The notes: generated by a model not told the origin, from the letters alone. A stretch of DNA of 64,000 bases from an uncultured Clostridia bacterium (GCA_934463165.1 CAKSJG010000012.1:1-64000), one strand, 5' to 3'. Counted from the first letter of the stretch, positions 27,501 to 36,744 are shown. Program-made: numbers and translations.

Positions 27501-28424
27501 CAGCTTCTCGCCGATGGTTATATCATATGTACTGCCCGATTGAAGAGGAGTATCGAATATAACCTTAAGCTTGTCGCTCTCCAAGCCGACAGTGTAGCCG
27601 TCGGTTAATATTTCGCCGTCTTTTTTTACGGTTACGGCGCCCGTTGCGCTGCTTTCGGACGGCTGAGACGTCGTCTCAAAAACAAATGTGTTATCTCCGC
27701 CGAGATCTGCAGGAACATAACCCTCACCGTAGCCGTAGCTTGCGCCCGTTACGGAAAGCTCGGTTTTCGGAGCATCCTGCGAAAGCCAGATTGCATCCAG
27801 ATACGCATAGTGCTCTCCGTCAGGCCACGACGGCACAGAAGATTCCCAGCCGTTTACGCCGAGGTCGATTTTATATATGCCGTAATCCAAACTTGCACTG
27901 CCCGCCCTGTTGTTTTTAAACTTGCTGAGCGGAATGCTGACAAGCTTCCAGCCTGTCCAATCCATGGGGATTCCGTACCTGAAGCACCAGGCTTCGGATC
28001 TGTCCGCTGCGTTTTGCCCGGTTCTTAAAAGCAATATCATCTGACTGATTTTATCGAGAGTTTTTGCGTGAGTACTTTTTTTGACCTCGGGATTGTACAA
28101 CCACATATTAATATAATTATAACCGCTCACGTCAATTCTTTTGTCGTCCGTCGGCGCGTTAAAATATATGAACGCGGGAGACGCTTTAACACCCGAGCCG
28201 AATCCTGCCCAAGACATTTTGGCGTTATAATCATATAATCTGTTGTTTTCCGTGCTTTTTGCAATTGAAGTTTTATCTATGCCGAATGCATCTTCTATGC
28301 TGAAGCTGTATATCCCTTCACCCGACAGCATATCGCCGCTGTCCGCATAGGCAGAGGCGGGGGGAATGCCAACCCCGCCGACAGCCATTGCAAAAACAAG
28401 TATGAATAAAATTATTTTTTTCAC
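24528..28424 (-). CDS. Secreted multidomain protein: jelly-roll modules, Ig-like domains, C-terminal SLH
   Basis: 1298 residues from the GTG at 28424 (AGGAGG upstream; an ATG further 5' would overlap the previous gene and spoil the signal peptide). Order: signal peptide (1-27), jelly-roll module 1 (about 35-220), Big_5-type Ig-like domains, module 2 (about 455-620), another Ig-like domain, a beta-sandwich and helical linker, a Gly/Ser-rich linker near 1085, and three SLH motifs at the C-terminus. The modules carry DWTGWKLVS(I/V)P and the YAY(L/V)D..W signature shared with the neighbouring proteins. Likely a cell-wall-anchored glycan-binding protein acting with the lyase. Confidence 0.85.
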   Translation of the reverse strand: MKKIILFILVFAMAVGGVGIPPASAYADSGDMLSGEGIYSFSIEDAFGIDKTSIAKSTENNRLYDYNAKMSWAGFGSGVKASPAFIYFNAPTDDKRIDVSGYNYINMWLYNPEVKKSTHAKTLDKISQMILLLRTGQNAADRSEAWCFRYGIPMDWTGWKLVSIPLSKFKNNRAGSASLDYGIYKIDLGVNGWESSVPSWPDGEHYAYLDAIWLSQDAPKTELSVTGASYGYGEGYVPADLGGDNTFVFETTSQPSESSATGAVTVKKDGEILTDGYTVGLESDKLKVIFDTPLQSGSTYDITIGEKLNDIYGNILGGEYEANFTVDAPSKFFKITDSTVQNGAENVPLDLGGERTVKITFNNPIDGADLSAGVSVLLNGIKLYDGYSIEADENSVYIKMNGDLEPNGEYTIEFDGKFRDVNGNPITGARSISFKTVKQSEQSGVIWEYTDESSIESSSNLLHSNENNRRNKDNAKLTWGTINKMFSFFYTNDADKKLRATDYSYINAWIYNPEVKRNDANRISNIIWILRTGNSDSDVSGMFYYMYKLPMDWTGWKLVSVPIADFANGKDGSSLDYGIYRVSLEVNGWTGSVPAWTQNDNYAYVDMMWFSKEAPNNFVYVGSGFPNNYGNIPAKDTRIELAFTNNLAYAEDGAVTLERASDGENADVLVTCSGSRMTVSALEALEPDTEYCLKISTGIYDENGQQLSEAAEYTFKTRKADLEVGKPVFSSGGSVTDSLPDADTEITVKSDVYNYSQSEKSAALIVCRYDGYGNMTDTAYDIKTFGEGAGELSASVIRDDKTVSVKAFVAENADDMTLLRPDYAVIGTDSPAARKIYTASMQAEYGIGLDKPELNVMNLKISGTSRGYDPVVIEIRSENNDLVLTAPIYADSEGRYLYYYTFGETHKSGIYTVGVHSNGAESVYANVTYFDSDTRAEILEIINTADNTDDIVKVLNDNKKAFELDELGSEGIKNMAASLYEQRRYESYADVIAMMDKITKTLDELNSKSWAGLSEFLAKNKALILGDNSDYGYYASLSEKSRNKINMEITKHFPVSGFASLREVFSDEIAAYKKYYSQSGGSGSSGGGSVGGGNKTKSDTMGITPVTKPDANGTESDVFDDISHLAWAKDSIMKLYNKNIISPSADKKFRPNDTVTREEFVKMIIGAFNITPQQGGSGFADAAGGAWYEPYITAAKQKNIIIGDENGNFGVGKSITRQDMAVIIYRTFNAMNIWLNTPSDVKSFTDADMISDYAVQPLRIVQGAGIINGFEDGSFRPLENCTRAQAAKVIAELMETVG

Positions 28425-28453
28425 TTGCTCGGATGTCCTCCTTTTATTAAACG

Positions 28454-30601
28454 TTACCTGCTTACCTTTCCTATATACGGTTTTAAAGTATCGAGGCCGT
28501 CCCACAGCATAACTGTAAGCTTATCGCTTTCGGCCGCGGAAATCTCATCCGTATTTAATGTTATCTCGCCGTCTGCAGCGGTTACCGTTGTTTTAACCGT
28601 TGCAGCCATTTCTTTTAATTCATCACCGTTTTTGGATGTTACAATGAGGACGAAGTTTCTGTCTGTACCGTCATTTATTTTAATTTTTGCGGTTGCCGAC
28701 GCTTTGCCGCCGTTATAATTTACATTAACATCCGAAATTATGAACTCCGGTTCTACATTAAGAGTAACTGTTTTTGCCGCATTTATGCAGTTACCGTATA
28801 AATCACAAAGATTTGTGCCGAGAGTAAGCTCGTATGTGCTTCCGTATTTAAGCTTTTCGTCAAATTTGATATTTAATTTATCGCTTGCTGTATCGATTGT
28901 GTAGCCGTCTGTTAATATCTCGCCGTCTTTTTTCACCGTTACGGCACCGTATGCTCTTGCCTTTGATACCTGTGACGATGTTTCAAAAACATATGTGTTG
29001 CCTCCGCCGAGATCTGCGGAAACATATCCGTCACCGTCTGTATCATAGTTTGTTTCGGTTACCGTAAGCTCTGCAGCGGTCGGAGCATCTTTTGAAAACC
29101 ACATTGCGTCAACGTATGCGTAGTGATTTCCGGACGGCCATGACGGTACAGAAGTCTCCCAACCGTTTGTTGAAATGTCAATTTTGTATATACCGTAATC
29201 CAGACTTGCGCTGCCCGCTCTGTTATTTGTAAATCCGCTGATCGGAACACTGACAAGCTTCCAGCCTGTCCAATCCATGGAGATTCCGTATCTGAAACAA
29301 TAAACTTCCGATCTGTCCGTTGCATTTTGTCCCGTTCTCAAAAGTAAGATAATCTGACTGGTTCTTCCTTTTATTTTATTTTCGAGGGTGCTTTGCTTAA
29401 CTTCGGGGTTATACAGCCATACGTTGATATAATTATACTTATCGGTAATTTTAAGTCTTTCATTGTCTGTTGATGCCAAGAAAAACATGCTTCCTGCATT
29501 CGCGCCGGTCTCTCCAAATCCCGTCCATGACATTTTAGCGGTATGATCGGACAATCTGCTGTTTTCCATACTTTTTACGACTTTGTTATTGGATATGCTG
29601 AACGGATCGGTGTCAATGCGATATTTTCCCTCACCCGAAAATGCATCGTCAACCTTAAAAACAGTCTTCAGTACGCTGTTTCCGAGATCAATTTCATATT
29701 TGCTTCCGCTTTCAAGATTGCCGGCAAATCTGATGTTTAATTTTTTGCTGTCAGCTTCGGCTGTGTAACCGTCTGTTAATACCGCACCGTCCTTTTTCAC
29801 AGTCACTTTAGCGGCTAAGCTGCTTGCGTAAGTCTGCGATGACGTATTAAATGTAAATGCGTTATCTCCGCCCAAATCTGCAGATATATATCCGTCATGA
29901 GTGAAGCTTTCTGCAGCTGTTACGGTTTCAGCAGAAAACCACATTGCGTCAACATATGCGTAATGGTTTCCGTCAGGCCATGACGGTACCGAACCCGCCC
30001 ATCCGTTTACCGAAAAGTCTATTTTATATATACCGTAGTCAAGACTTGAAGGTTGACTTCCTTTCGTAAATTGCGAAATAGGTAAGCTTACAAGCTTCCA
30101 GCCCGTCCAATTCATGGAAACCCTTGCCCTCTGATAGGATGTATCACCTGTTGTTGCATCTGCCGAAGCTCCTGTCCTTAAAAGCCAGACAAGCTCACTG
30201 GTTTTTCCTTTTGTATTATCTTCATTGGTGCTGTATTTAACTTCGGGGTTATACACCCAAGCATTAATGTAATTATATTTATATCCATTATCATCTTTAA
30301 CTTTAATTTTTTCATTGGATGATGTCGTATTGAAGAATATAAACGCCGGGGATGCTGTAGTGCCTGAACCGAATCCCGTCCAAGACATTTTGGCATTGTA
30401 GCCATACAATCTGTTGTTTTCCGTGCTTTTTACGATTTTGTTACCTGCTATGCCGAACGGGTCGGTATCAATACGGTATATTCCGTCTCCCGTCTGCGCG
30501 CCGGCACCGGTTTCATCGGCAAATGCCGGAGTTATTGCCATGCCGAGCACCATAACAAGCGCTGTGAGCAAGGTAATGATTTTGTTCGTTGCTTTTTTCA
30601 T
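28454..30601 (-). CDS. Secreted protein with two jelly-roll (CBM-like) modules
   Basis: 715 residues. A signal peptide ends near PAFADET; then jelly-roll module 1 (about 40-235), a short Ig-like linker, module 2 (about 320-500), a second Ig-like segment and a C-terminal beta domain (about 615-715) ending KLTVMLWDGLDTLKPYIGK. Each module has KMSWTGFG, YNYIN.W.YNPEVK, NWTGWKLVS or DWTGWKLVS, and HYAYVDAMWFS. No catalytic residues are recognised; a binding role is inferred. No SLH domain, so it may be released. AAGGAGG lies 8 nt before the ATG. It starts 22 bp after the lyase reading frame proper ends at 30624. Confidence 0.83.
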   Translation of the reverse strand: MKKATNKIITLLTALVMVLGMAITPAFADETGAGAQTGDGIYRIDTDPFGIAGNKIVKSTENNRLYGYNAKMSWTGFGSGTTASPAFIFFNTTSSNEKIKVKDDNGYKYNYINAWVYNPEVKYSTNEDNTKGKTSELVWLLRTGASADATTGDTSYQRARVSMNWTGWKLVSLPISQFTKGSQPSSLDYGIYKIDFSVNGWAGSVPSWPDGNHYAYVDAMWFSAETVTAAESFTHDGYISADLGGDNAFTFNTSSQTYASSLAAKVTVKKDGAVLTDGYTAEADSKKLNIRFAGNLESGSKYEIDLGNSVLKTVFKVDDAFSGEGKYRIDTDPFSISNNKVVKSMENSRLSDHTAKMSWTGFGETGANAGSMFFLASTDNERLKITDKYNYINVWLYNPEVKQSTLENKIKGRTSQIILLLRTGQNATDRSEVYCFRYGISMDWTGWKLVSVPISGFTNNRAGSASLDYGIYKIDISTNGWETSVPSWPSGNHYAYVDAMWFSKDAPTAAELTVTETNYDTDGDGYVSADLGGGNTYVFETSSQVSKARAYGAVTVKKDGEILTDGYTIDTASDKLNIKFDEKLKYGSTYELTLGTNLCDLYGNCINAAKTVTLNVEPEFIISDVNVNYNGGKASATAKIKINDGTDRNFVLIVTSKNGDELKEMAATVKTTVTAADGEITLNTDEISAAESDKLTVMLWDGLDTLKPYIGKVSR

Positions 30602-30623
30602 GATTAATTCCTCCTTGAAAATT

Positions 30624-30899
30624 TTATTTAACCCTTATGCTATACGGACGCAGATTATCTGCCCATATATATGCATCAATCTTACTGTTTTGCGAAATTT
30701 CGATTTTTTCGGTTGATATTTCGCAAATACCGCTTTCTGAGCTGACATTTTTCAGTGTTGTCTTCTCAATGTTATGCAATTTTCCGTCTCTCATTTCGCG
30801 GAGTATCAAAATAAAGTCATGCGGTTTACCGTCGGCAGATGCGACATTTGCCGAAGCATAGGCGCATCTTTCGCCGTCCGAATAAACTATTTTTAAATT
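30624..30899 (-). pseudogene. C-terminal domain of the lyase, cut off by an in-frame UGA
   Basis: Directly after the UGA of the PL8-like gene (30900-30902), 91 sense codons continue in the same frame to a TAA at 30624. The translation (from NLKIVYSDGERCAYASANV to KIDAYIWADNLRPYSIRVK) matches in pattern the C-terminal domain of the 28454-30601 protein, which ends KLTVMLWDGLDTLKPYIGK. It is therefore a real domain separated by one stop codon, not a chance ORF. It has no ribosome-binding site of its own. Confidence 0.75.
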
Positions 30900-33800
30900 T
30901 CAAACGTATCCGCCGCCTGTGAGAGCGACCTCCATGCTTCTTCCGTCGGAACCTTCGAAATCTATTTTTATATGCGTTTTGTCATCGGATGTTACGCTCA
31001 TTTTGGGGTCGCATTTAAGCGCGGCAAGCTTTTTGTCTATCACAAGCTCTGCCTCGGTGAGGAGCTGCGTCGGGTCACATACCGATACGGTTGTCTTTCC
31101 GTTTTCTTCTTTGAGCATAACTATCATCGGTTTGGTTGCGGTTATGCCGTTATATGTGCCGGCTTCCCAGAATACGATTCCCGTTATGTTGAGCTTCTTT
31201 TCGCGTACAACCTGAAGCCGGGGGGTATTTTCCAATATTTCGATATCGGGGTTTTCGGCATATGCCCTTGTCTGCTCCGCCGTTTTGCCGGGGAGGAGCG
31301 TATATGCATATGTTTCGCCGCTCGGATCCTTGCCGTGGTCAAACCAGAGCTCCATAAAGCTGTTTGCGCTTTCGGTATATTTTGCAAAAAGGCTTCCGCC
31401 CGATGGGAAGTAATATCCGCCGACATTTTCCATATGTGCCCATTTGGTGCCTGTGAGATCCGTATCGGTTCCCGACAATGCTGTCTCTTTGCCGTCGGAG
31501 ATGAATTTATCTTCGCCAATGAATTTTGGTTCGGGAAGTGTGAGGCTTCCGTCGGGATTCGGAGGATATATTGCGGCAGTGGTAAGAGATACCCATGATG
31601 TACCCGATGAATTGCCTTTATTTGTAAATCTTACATAGCGGCCTTTTGTATCGCCGAGGCTGTATATTTCGCCGAGCTCCGTCAGACCGCTGCTTGAACC
31701 CGAGAACACCTCTGTCCAGCTGCTGCCGTTTTCCGATACCTCAAGCGTGAAGTTCTGTTTACGCTTAGCGCCGCTTTGGAACGATAACTGTATGAAGCCC
31801 AAAACATCGGACTTTCCGATATCCCATGTTATGGTCGCGTCTTTTTCTGCTGCCCATTTTGTGCTGTAGCTTCCGTCTATCGTATTTGCAGCAACGTTTT
31901 CGGGCTCGGGGGTTTCGCTTGCGTATACATTCGTTACGGTATACGGGTCATTAACCTGTGTTGTTATGTTGCGTGATTTTGAAGCCATTTTATTGTCAAC
32001 CACGGTAAGCACATCATAGCCGTTGCTTGCATTTATGTCACTTCCGAGGCACACAACCTCATCATCAAACATAAACCATGCTTTTTTCGCCTGCAGATTG
32101 CAGTCATGCGCCGGTGCCTTGCCGCCGTAGTTTGAACCGGGATCAGTACCGAAATCGGTATCGTTATGATACGATTCGAGCCACATTGCGGCGGTGCCGT
32201 ATGTGTCGTCAAGGCTTACGCCGCCGACAAAATCCTTGCTGCTTAAATATTCATTGCCCTGATGTATGCTGACGGACTTGCGGAGCTGCGTATCGACCGT
32301 CGTTCCGGGGAGTCTGTACGGATTGACATACTGCCAGTATACGTCTTTGGACTGTGTGAAATTGCCCTTGGTGTAATACTCCGTCATACCGTCGCTGACA
32401 TACCAGCCCGTGACATTTTCGTTATTTATACATTCATAGTTAAATATTCTTGAAGATGACATCGATATGCCGAGCGCAAAGCCTCCGCGTTGGTGAACTA
32501 CTTTATCTTCATTATAATACACATGGTTTTCAAGCAGTTCATTACGCGCCGTGACCGATTCATCATTCAATATTTTTTCAAGCTTAACAGTCTGCGGAAG
32601 CGACAGGGTGTTATAATAACTAAGTGTCGCGTCATCCCTTATCTGAGCCTTTATTATTGATTCAACATTTGCCCGGTCATCTGCCGAAAGACAGTCAAGA
32701 GAATCTATCATACCTCCGAGAATTACGGAAGCTGTAGAATGCATTCCGCGCGGATTTCTTCCCTTTACCATCCTGAATATTGCTCCCTGATAGATAAGGG
32801 GATCAAACGCGTTATATATCCACTCGGATATGTAGTCTGTTGACGGGGTTGTCATCTCTAAGGATGTTCCCACAAAAAGCGATACGAACGGGCCGACAAG
32901 CGTGAAATGCTCAGCGCCGTAGGTTCCGTTCATCGGGTGCAGAGTGTGGAAAACATATGAACCGTCGGTATAAAAGCCTTCGCCTTTTGTCTTCTTCGGG
33001 CCGCGGTCCCCGTAAAGCATGTCAAGTGCGTTTCTGCCGTTATCAACATAGAGCAGGGTGTTTTCCATGGAGTTCTGCATGCGGATTATTTTTTTTGAAT
33101 CCTTCTGCAGAAGTGCGGAGCCTACCGCAAGACGCGCGGTGTTCATTGCATTTGAGCCTACCCCTGTCGGCGTGGGAACAAAATAGTCAAACGGCGCCAA
33201 ATAGTTTGTTATTTCTTTCTGCGTAAGCTGATCTTCCAAAAGAAGGAGTATTGAAATCAAATGTTTCGGAGAACCGATCTTCCAATCCCACCAGTTATAG
33301 TCGGCGGTATTTCTCCAGCCCTTGCCGGACATTTCTGCCTGACCGTAACGGTTTTCATACATCCATTTGAGTCCGTAGAAAATGTCATTTTTTAAAGCTT
33401 CGTCATGATAAAGCTCACAGCCGTAGGTTCCGTATGCAAGCGCCATTTCATAGAGCATGCTGTATGTAGATGTCATCTGAGCGGTTGCCTCAGTCTTTAT
33501 GCCCTCAAACAGCTCTGTCTGACCCTCGCGTTTTATCATACTGCTCTGCGATCTTTTTCCGGCATCGTTGACGCTCTTTATCTTTTTGGCAATTTCGGGA
33601 TTTTCCGTATTGTTATCCTCTGCGCTGCCTGCAAGCTCATAACGCCATCTGTCTTTAATTGTCTTAAAATCTTCATCGGACACCGTCTTATCACTAATGT
33701 TGATATGATCCGCAAGATACGATATTATCTCATTTAGCTCATTTACTCCGTTATACCTCTCAAGAGCCTTTATGCCGTCATTTTTGCCCGCTGCAACGAG

Positions 33801-34826
33801 GCCTCTGTCGCTCACGACCGTAAGGCCGAGCGCTTCTGCGGCGGATGCCGCATCGACATACATTCTGCCGTCCATTATCTGTGCCGGCTGCTCAAAGCTG
33901 CCCTTTTCGCCGTCCGACAGGTATTCTTTTTCGTCTGCCTTTCCGGAAATTTTGTGCGAATCTATGCTTATGCTGTAGTTCGTTTGGGTCTCCGTGACCT
34001 GTGCTCCCAGGAATTTTTCAAAGAAACTGAGCGGAACCATAACAGTGTCGGCTACTTTATATGTATATACATCCGCACCGTCGCCGAGTGCTTTAACCTC
34101 GCCGCCCTCCGTTACAACATTCGGACTGCCTGCATACACCGCAGCGGCACCGGTCATTGTGTCCTTTGCTTCCTGTATTTTTTCATCGTCGTATATTCCC
34201 GTAAGGCTTGTGCCGTCACCGCCCATTATGCGCGCGTCGCCTATATAAAGCCTTGACGTACATCCGTCAGGATTAATACTCCAACCGCTTGAACAGAATC
34301 TGACCTGAATTATATTTTCCCAATCGGGTTTTCTGGAGCCTGTCATGTTTAAAAATGACATGGAAATCTTTTTCCAGCCTTCCCAGTCAACCGTAAATCT
34401 CCCCGAATAATAATTCAGCGAATTATCGGCGCCGGCCGGTGATTCGGCAAGGACGATTATTGTATCTCCTGTGGCCTCTTCGGAATAGATCCAGAATTCA
34501 AGGCGTTCATAATCCGTCCAGTCACTCACGGGGGATTTTAAATAAAGTGTGTTGACCGCCGTGGTATCCGTCCAGCCGATGGAATAGAGATTCCCGTTTT
34601 TCGTATGTGCGCTGTCGGGGTTGCCTCCGGTCTGCAGAATTTTCATAGCCTGATTGAAGTTTAAGAGCTGCGTGTTAAGCGCTGCGTTTGTTACTTCCTC
34701 GGTGTATCCGTCCCACGCGGCATATGCCGTCGGCAGCTGAACGGCCGAAATCGGCAGTATCAGGGTCATTGACAAAGCAAGCAGCCTTTTTGCGGCTTTA
34801 TTCAAAAAACATTTTTTGAATAACAT
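30900..34826 (-). CDS. Secreted polysaccharide lyase, PL8-like, with F5/8C domain
   Basis: 1308 residues from the ATG at 34826 (GAGGAGG 6 nt upstream). Order: signal peptide (about 1-36), jelly-roll module (about 45-200; FTVDWEGWKKISMSF), copper-amine-oxidase-N-like stalk (about 230-345), then an alpha/alpha-toroid and beta-sandwich lyase with NWWDWKIGSPK (near 511), GEGFYTDGSYVFH (near 625) and YGAEHFTL, which carry the Asn, His and Tyr typical of PL8 hyaluronate/chondroitin/xanthan lyases, and MHS. An F5/8 type C domain is inserted at about 995-1125. A UGA stops it just before a last C-terminal domain. First gene of the surface operon, under a probable AraC-controlled promoter. Substrate undetermined. 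Confidence 0.85.
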   Translation of the reverse strand: MLFKKCFLNKAAKRLLALSMTLILPISAVQLPTAYAAWDGYTEEVTNAALNTQLLNFNQAMKILQTGGNPDSAHTKNGNLYSIGWTDTTAVNTLYLKSPVSDWTDYERLEFWIYSEEATGDTIIVLAESPAGADNSLNYYSGRFTVDWEGWKKISMSFLNMTGSRKPDWENIIQVRFCSSGWSINPDGCTSRLYIGDARIMGGDGTSLTGIYDDEKIQEAKDTMTGAAAVYAGSPNVVTEGGEVKALGDGADVYTYKVADTVMVPLSFFEKFLGAQVTETQTNYSISIDSHKISGKADEKEYLSDGEKGSFEQPAQIMDGRMYVDAASAAEALGLTVVSDRGLVAAGKNDGIKALERYNGVNELNEIISYLADHINISDKTVSDEDFKTIKDRWRYELAGSAEDNNTENPEIAKKIKSVNDAGKRSQSSMIKREGQTELFEGIKTEATAQMTSTYSMLYEMALAYGTYGCELYHDEALKNDIFYGLKWMYENRYGQAEMSGKGWRNTADYNWWDWKIGSPKHLISILLLLEDQLTQKEITNYLAPFDYFVPTPTGVGSNAMNTARLAVGSALLQKDSKKIIRMQNSMENTLLYVDNGRNALDMLYGDRGPKKTKGEGFYTDGSYVFHTLHPMNGTYGAEHFTLVGPFVSLFVGTSLEMTTPSTDYISEWIYNAFDPLIYQGAIFRMVKGRNPRGMHSTASVILGGMIDSLDCLSADDRANVESIIKAQIRDDATLSYYNTLSLPQTVKLEKILNDESVTARNELLENHVYYNEDKVVHQRGGFALGISMSSSRIFNYECINNENVTGWYVSDGMTEYYTKGNFTQSKDVYWQYVNPYRLPGTTVDTQLRKSVSIHQGNEYLSSKDFVGGVSLDDTYGTAAMWLESYHNDTDFGTDPGSNYGGKAPAHDCNLQAKKAWFMFDDEVVCLGSDINASNGYDVLTVVDNKMASKSRNITTQVNDPYTVTNVYASETPEPENVAANTIDGSYSTKWAAEKDATITWDIGKSDVLGFIQLSFQSGAKRKQNFTLEVSENGSSWTEVFSGSSSGLTELGEIYSLGDTKGRYVRFTNKGNSSGTSWVSLTTAAIYPPNPDGSLTLPEPKFIGEDKFISDGKETALSGTDTDLTGTKWAHMENVGGYYFPSGGSLFAKYTESANSFMELWFDHGKDPSGETYAYTLLPGKTAEQTRAYAENPDIEILENTPRLQVVREKKLNITGIVFWEAGTYNGITATKPMIVMLKEENGKTTVSVCDPTQLLTEAELVIDKKLAALKCDPKMSVTSDDKTHIKIDFEGSDGRSMEVALTGGGYV

Positions 34827-34977
34827 CTGATTCCTCCTCACTTTCATGGTTTTATTCGAGCAATTGCAAAACAAAAAATATCAAAATCAAAAGTATACCA
34901 TAACCGCGATGCAGATAAATGAGCTGTTTTACAATCACACGATTATTATATATGTAAATATTCAATTGCTTAATTTT

Positions 34978-35033
34978 ATTATACAGTAATGTTACAACAT
35001 ATTCAACATGATAAAATTTCCATTATACACGAT
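34978..35033 (-). promoter_or_regulatory. Promoter and AraC-type operator of the lyase operon
   Basis: Minus strand -35 TTGAAT (35001-35006), 17-bp spacer, -10 TATAAT (34978-34983). Upstream lie two direct half-sites ATCATGT (35006-35012) and ATCGTGT (35027-35033), exactly 21 bp apart, the proximal one touching the -35. A near-identical block precedes the GH78 gene. No gene lies between 34827 and 35046. Confidence 0.75.
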
Positions 35034-35046
35034 TAATTTAACATGA

Positions 35047-36690
35047 TTAAATATGTTCATTTATTATTTCCACACCGTCCGGAACACAGATATCTGTTTT
35101 AATTCCGTCGGGTGTATTTTCATGGCGCACGGTGATTACTCCGTGCGGTGTCGGGATTTTGCCCTCGGCATAGTCAAGCCCGCCCAAATGCGGATCGATT
35201 ATTATCTTTTTGTATCCCGGTTCCGTGGGTTTTATTCCGAGTATCCGTCTGCTCAAAAACGACGTCGGACCGCTTGCCCAGCCGTGGCAAAGGCTGTGAC
35301 GAAACCCGGTGTAGCAAAATCTGCCGCAGTCGCCGTGCACATCTTTTTTACCCTCCCGGGGCAGTTCATCGATCCGAAATGCGTTTTCTGCCCACTTAAT
35401 GTCAAAATCTTCCCAAAATGTCGTCGCTCCCATATCGAGCATGCCGCCCCAGTAGCGGCGTATTATTTCCAATGCGGCCTCGGTCTCTCCGGATTCGTCC
35501 AGCGCCTGAAGAACGTAATATCCCCAAAATGCCGAAAGCCCCTCTGCGCCGCCCGGGCAAATTATTTTGCTGCAAACATTTTTTATGTCTTTCAGCCCGC
35601 ACAGGGCTGCCATTGCCGCTGTCTGCTTATTGCCGAACAGCTCATACTTTCTTGCCCCGATCCGCTCAATTGTCTCCCTGCACATGCCGGCAAGCTCATC
35701 CGAGCCGCCGAGAATGCCGAGCAGCTCCGCGCCTGCTGTCAGACCGTTAATCAGCATTGCATAAAATGCCGTTTCTTCATCGGGAGTGTCTTTGCTGCTC
35801 CACTCCACAAATTTTTCTTCAATATCGCAGCAGCCGTATTCATCCGTATGAGATATAATATTTTTTAAAAGCGCTTCAATATAGTCTTTCTGCTCTTTAA
35901 GATATTTTAAATCGCCGCTGTCCCAAAACAAATCCCTGTGAATTTTAAGCCACCACATGCTGTAGCTTGCAAATTTGTTCATAAAGTTTTCGGGGGGAGT
36001 GTTGTCTCTCACAAAATCAAGCGACTTTTTGACAACGTCCGACTCGCCGAATACCATGGAGACCGTCGAGACCTCCGGGTGCATATCGCCGACCCATACA
36101 AGGCGGTCACGCTTGATTCCGTCCCAAAGATATTCCTGCATGTTTAAATGCACGGTGCGCGCGCCGACGCGCCATATTTCATTGAGGCGGTCATCACTGC
36201 AGTTAAACGCTCCGATATAATCAAGATCACGGCAACGCAAAACACCCTGCACCGATGAAATTAAAATTTTTCCGTCGGTTGCTTCCAATTTAAGAAAACG
36301 GAAGCCGGTGCTGCCAACGGTTATACGCGAAATAGTGGGCACATCTACAATAAAATCACGCGGTGAATGAGCGTTTGTCGCGTTTTTTTCGTCTATTGTG
36401 CTGAGCGCTTCGGATGCGCTTTCTCCAAACACAACGCGAAGCCCGACATGCCAGTTTTCCGCCGCACGCACAACAATATCCGCGCCGCCCTGAATTTCGC
36501 TGCCGAAATCAAGCAAAACGAAGCCACCTTTTTCTATGGTGCATGTCAGCACTTCTCCGCAAAAAACCTGACGCGGATGCTCGGTGAGCAAAACCTCTGC
36601 ATTCTGCGCGCTTTCCTGCAGCATAATCCGCTCGGGAATAAGATACTGCGTTTTTATTTCATTTTGTACCGATGATAGCTGTAATCCCAT
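35047..36690 (-). CDS. GH78-like alpha-L-rhamnosidase
   Basis: 547 residues, predicted cytoplasmic. N-terminal beta-sandwich segments (about 30-165) precede an alpha/alpha barrel with DGIKRDRLVWVGDMHPE (about residues 190-206), the acidic motif characteristic of GH78, and WEDFDIKW and GWASGPTSFLSRRILGIKP near the C-terminal beta domain that ends with the usual GVITVRHE strand. Shorter than many GH78 enzymes because the extra N-terminal carbohydrate-binding domain is absent. Divergent from the AraC regulator and served by its own promoter with an AraC-type operator. Confidence 0.85.
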   Translation of the reverse strand: MGLQLSSVQNEIKTQYLIPERIMLQESAQNAEVLLTEHPRQVFCGEVLTCTIEKGGFVLLDFGSEIQGGADIVVRAAENWHVGLRVVFGESASEALSTIDEKNATNAHSPRDFIVDVPTISRITVGSTGFRFLKLEATDGKILISSVQGVLRCRDLDYIGAFNCSDDRLNEIWRVGARTVHLNMQEYLWDGIKRDRLVWVGDMHPEVSTVSMVFGESDVVKKSLDFVRDNTPPENFMNKFASYSMWWLKIHRDLFWDSGDLKYLKEQKDYIEALLKNIISHTDEYGCCDIEEKFVEWSSKDTPDEETAFYAMLINGLTAGAELLGILGGSDELAGMCRETIERIGARKYELFGNKQTAAMAALCGLKDIKNVCSKIICPGGAEGLSAFWGYYVLQALDESGETEAALEIIRRYWGGMLDMGATTFWEDFDIKWAENAFRIDELPREGKKDVHGDCGRFCYTGFRHSLCHGWASGPTSFLSRRILGIKPTEPGYKKIIIDPHLGGLDYAEGKIPTPHGVITVRHENTPDGIKTDICVPDGVEIINEHI

Positions 36691-36744
36691 TATCGATGTT
36701 TCCTCTCTGTCTTTTTTACTGAAAATGTATCAAAATATTTTATC

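Noticed and set aside
30624..30809. A 61-codon ORF starting with ATG at 30809 as an independent small gene
   Set aside because: It is in frame with the lyase, has no ribosome-binding site, and the homologous domain begins 30 codons upstream, right after the UGA. Treated as the severed lyase tail.
30850..30902. Selenocysteine at the lyase UGA
   Set aside because: No hairpin of bacterial SECIS type follows the UGA within the next 40 nt, and secreted lyases are not selenoproteins.
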